A model generated the notes under the pieces. The model did not search any database. It was not told where the DNA came from and saw only the letters and a program-made list of their open reading frames with translations. Positions 61,960 through 64,000 of a stretch of DNA of 64,000 bases are shown piece after piece. Source of the stretch: Larix kaempferi (lineage: Eukaryota; Streptophyta; Pinopsida; Pinales; Pinaceae). How positions within the stretch are numbered: the stretch's first letter is position 1; every line of letters starts with the position of its first letter. The translations under genes and the position numbers were made by a program. The stretch is from assembly GCA_027924585.1 (NCBI GenBank), contig BSBM01001666.1, positions 62,001 through 126,000 of the forward strand, written 5' to 3'.

Positions 61960-62575
61960 TTGATGAGATTGGAACCGCCCCCAAAAGTCACTTTTGGGGG
62001 CGGTTTGTGACCCCCCTCGTAGAGGTCTACGGAGGCAGTTTTACACCCCCCTCGTAGACCCCTTCATAGAGACCTACGGGGGTAGTTTTGAACCCCCTTC
62101 ATAGAGACCTACGTGGGCGGTTGTGAACCCCCCTCATAATCCCCCTCATACAAAACTACAAGGGTGGTTTGGAACCCACCTCATAGAGGACTATAGGGGT
62201 GGTTTCGAACCCCCCTCGTAGAGGCCTATAGGGGCAGATGTGAACCCCCCTCGTATAGTCCTATAGGGGTGGTTTGGAACCCCCCTTGTAGAGGACTATA
62301 GGGGCAGTTTAGAACCCTCCTCGTAGAGGCTTATAGGGGTGGTTTTGAACCCCCCTCGTAGAGGCCTATAGAGGCAGTTTGAAACCCCCCTCGTAGAGGC
62401 CTATAGGGGCGGTTTGGAACCCCCCTCATAGATGCCTATAGGGGCGGTTGGTAACCCCCTTCATAGATGCCTATAGGGGCGATTTGGAATCCCCCTCGTA
62501 GTGACATATGAAGGCAGTTTAGAATCCCCCTTGTAGCAACATACAAAGACTGTTTGAAACCCCCTATATAGACAT
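61960..62575. repeat. About 35-bp G/C-rich subterminal tandem repeats
   Basis: Around sixteen units of GGAACCCCCCTCGTAGAGG followed by CCTATAGGGGCGGTTT, with variants. Each unit can fold (CCCCT...AGGGG, and CCTC-GTA-GAGG inside), so the array could form many small hairpins. Confidence 0.9.
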
Positions 62576-62630
62576 AATAAATCATAATAAAATATATTTT
62601 ATTAAAAATACCAATATTGCAATATCAATA

Positions 62631-62699
62631 GGGCATGGAGGAATCGAACCACCAACCTCTTGCTTGTAAGGCAGGCGCTCTTCTACTGAGCTAGAACCC
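62631..62699 (-). tRNA. tRNA-Val(UAC)-like sequence of bacterial/organellar type, probably a pseudogene
   Basis: The minus strand reads GGGTTCTAGCTCAGTAGAAG, then GCGCCTGC-CTTACAA-GCAAG (anticodon UAC in a 7-base loop) and GGTTCGATTCC. GCTC/GAGC forms the D stem. The acceptor 5' side is one base short and pairs poorly with ATGCCC, the D loop lacks the usual GG, and the anticodon and T stems each have one mismatch. The body resembles bacterial-type tRNA-Val(UAC) rather than the usual plant nuclear one, suggesting organellar origin. It could also be a TE-carried tRNA remnant. Confidence 0.6.
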
Positions 62700-63040
62700 T
62701 TTCAAAATTGGTGAATTCCAAGTTAGTCAATAATGTAATATAAGTGCTAAAAGCTACCATGCTACAACAAAAGACAAAGAGAACTCACCCATAATAACTA
62801 CTTTGGTTTGCATAAAGTAAAGATAAATTGTACGATAAAGGATGATGATGGAGGCATTCTCAAACCCCATACACAAGCAATAGTAGGCGCATTGACAGTT
62901 TGGGAAGGTAGATTCTCATTAATCATAGGTCTTGGCTGCTAAGAATATGTTAAAGAAAGCACATGTGATGAAGATGTTGGTTGAGGCTGCTGAGAATAGG
63001 ATGCAGAAGGAAACTATGATGAAGGTGCTGATAGAGGCTG

Positions 63041-63455
63041 CTAAGGATAAGGTGTAACAAACACTTTTGATAAAGACGCTAGTGGAGGCTGCTGAGGTAA
63101 GGGCACATAAATCACTTGTGAAGAAGGAGTTTGCGGTTGTTTCCCTTTAAGAAGAGGAAACTGATGAACTTGTGGAGTATACTGTGCAAGTTGTGGTTGA
63201 ACTGATGGAGACACACCCACGCTTGTCTGCAGCGTACCTTGCCTATTGGAAAAAAATTCTAGGTGAATTTGTTGGCTTGCTGGTGGCATAGATTTATGCC
63301 TTGACTGTGGTGAAATTCCAAGCCGAGGCCGCAAAATGTCAAAGTTAGACCACGAGAAAGTTTTAATAATTTTCGTGTATGCAAAGAAGACAACAAGGAA
63401 ATGGACATATAGTAAATAAATACATTTAGATCATACCTGCAATGGTTGTGGAGCC
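63041..63455 (-). CDS. Pro/Gln/Ser-rich protein fragment, two exons, unrecognised
   Basis: An exon with ESHQRFGAPQPLQ ends at CAG|GTATGATC (about 63,437). The next exon begins after TTTCACCACAG (near 63,300) with SRHKSMPPASQQIH and joins in phase 0. It continues through low-complexity Pro/Gln sequence (YVPLPQQPPLASLS) to TAG at 63,041. Beyond the stop the same frame reads on to about 62,860 with YSQQPQPTSSS and further stops where Gln is expected. It lies inside the presumed CACTA element and may be the tail of a Tnp1/transposase-associated gene, but no domain is visible. Confidence 0.35.
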
Positions 63456-63479
63456 CCAAATCTCTGATGTGATTCAAAA

Positions 63480-64000
63480 AAATCCAAATTAGACAACAAG
63501 GGCAGGTCTGATTAGCCTAGGAGGATTAGTTGTTTTGTTAACAACCAAAGAGTATTGATCTCTACTCCCTTTGCCACCTCTAATACTAGCATATGCAAGC
63601 CTAGCCATGGCCCTGCTAAGGAAGAGAGGGAGTTGGATAACAGTTCTTGGTCTTCATTCCTATATTCCTTCGCAAATGATGACTAGATGGTAGTAAATAC
63701 TCCTAGATGCTAGAAGTTTGATACAATCATTGGAAGTGTTTCTCTTTGGAAGAGGAATTTCTACTTCAACTAGAAAACCTAGAATGGTTTTGTGATAAGC
63801 TAGTCATGGTCACAGAGTTATTGGAACATCAAGACTTGCACCTCCTCCCATTGCAAGCCCATGAACTATTGAGACCTGGGATATAAAAAAAAATATTATG
63901 CATGCAATGAACTATTTATAACCATGTCTGTAGGGTATTCCTTGTCACTGTCCTCAATAATTGCAGGTTTGTGTCAAGATGGTTTCAAATCCTTGTTTAC
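63480..64000. other. No gene established
   Basis: A minus-strand stretch reads AMARLAYASIRGGKGSRDQY near 63,560-63,620, possibly another exon of the transposon gene, but splice borders could not be fixed. Confidence 0.3.

Larger units (their letters stand above)
61848..64000. mobile_element. One end of a CACTA (En/Spm-type) DNA transposon, continuing past the window
   Basis: Starts CACTACTATATTTTTGGCAT, which matches the CACTA terminus followed by the frequent GGCATTT phrase, preceded by a possible 3-bp target TAG. Inside are G/C-rich subterminal repeats, as in CACTA elements. The other end is not in the window. A GC-rich inverted pair (GCCCCCAAAAGT / CTTTTGGGGGC) lies at 61,890-62,000. Confidence 0.6.

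Overview
The window is nuclear DNA of a land plant with a repeat-rich genome. The evidence is three plant-type Ty1/copia elements, plant primer-binding sites complementary to initiator Met-tRNA, a CACTA-type terminus, and intron-containing genes inside AT-rich repeat fields. A large-genome seed plant such as a gymnosperm fits, but the sequence alone does not settle the species. No intact housekeeping gene is visible. Almost every reading frame carries nonsense or frameshift damage.

Layout. 1-3470 is the 3' half of a copia element (copia-A) with a repeat-filled tail and its 3' LTR. 3.5-8.2 kb is AT-rich, with a tandem array of units of about 0.57 and 0.8 kb. 8.2-9.2 kb is a CpG-richer patch. 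9.2-15.3 kb holds a minus-strand, multi-exon gene ('gene L') with a ParB-like DGQH segment, a segment laid out like a beta-class DNA methyltransferase, symmetric Lys-rich exons and a triplicated exon; a separate FCP1-phosphatase-like fragment lies downstream. Directly upstream of gene L, 15.4-16.9 kb is an array built around the palindrome CTAACACGTGTTAG. 18.7-21.5 kb is a gag-like frame with a repeat leader. 25.4-41.5 kb is a degenerate tandem array interrupted by a 14.2-kb nest: a non-autonomous LTR element with 2,024-bp LTRs, whose right LTR is itself split by a complete 7.45-kb copia element (copia-B). 45.3-48.4 kb is a second palindrome array, homologous to the first but inverted. Directly downstream of it, 49.2-52.7 kb holds 'gene R', a decayed transposase-like gene with Tnp1-like N-terminal repeats and a D/D/E-like core. 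52.7-58.9 kb is AT-rich and includes a foldback element of about 390 bp. 59.0-61.5 kb is a broken third copia element (copia-C). From 61,848 to the window end there is a CACTA-like terminus with G/C-rich subterminal repeats, a bacterial-type tRNA-Val-like sequence and a Pro/Gln-rich gene fragment.

How the parts may work together. Genes L and R each start beside an array of the same G-box palindrome, and each array has the same orientation relative to its gene. The simplest reading is that both are arms of one large DNA-transposon family with subterminal inverted arrays. One arm would carry a Tnp1/DDE transposase and the other a ParB/methyltransferase-like protein. This system is the main candidate for something undescribed. 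Family assignments here rest on motif reading without database searches and are hedged accordingly.
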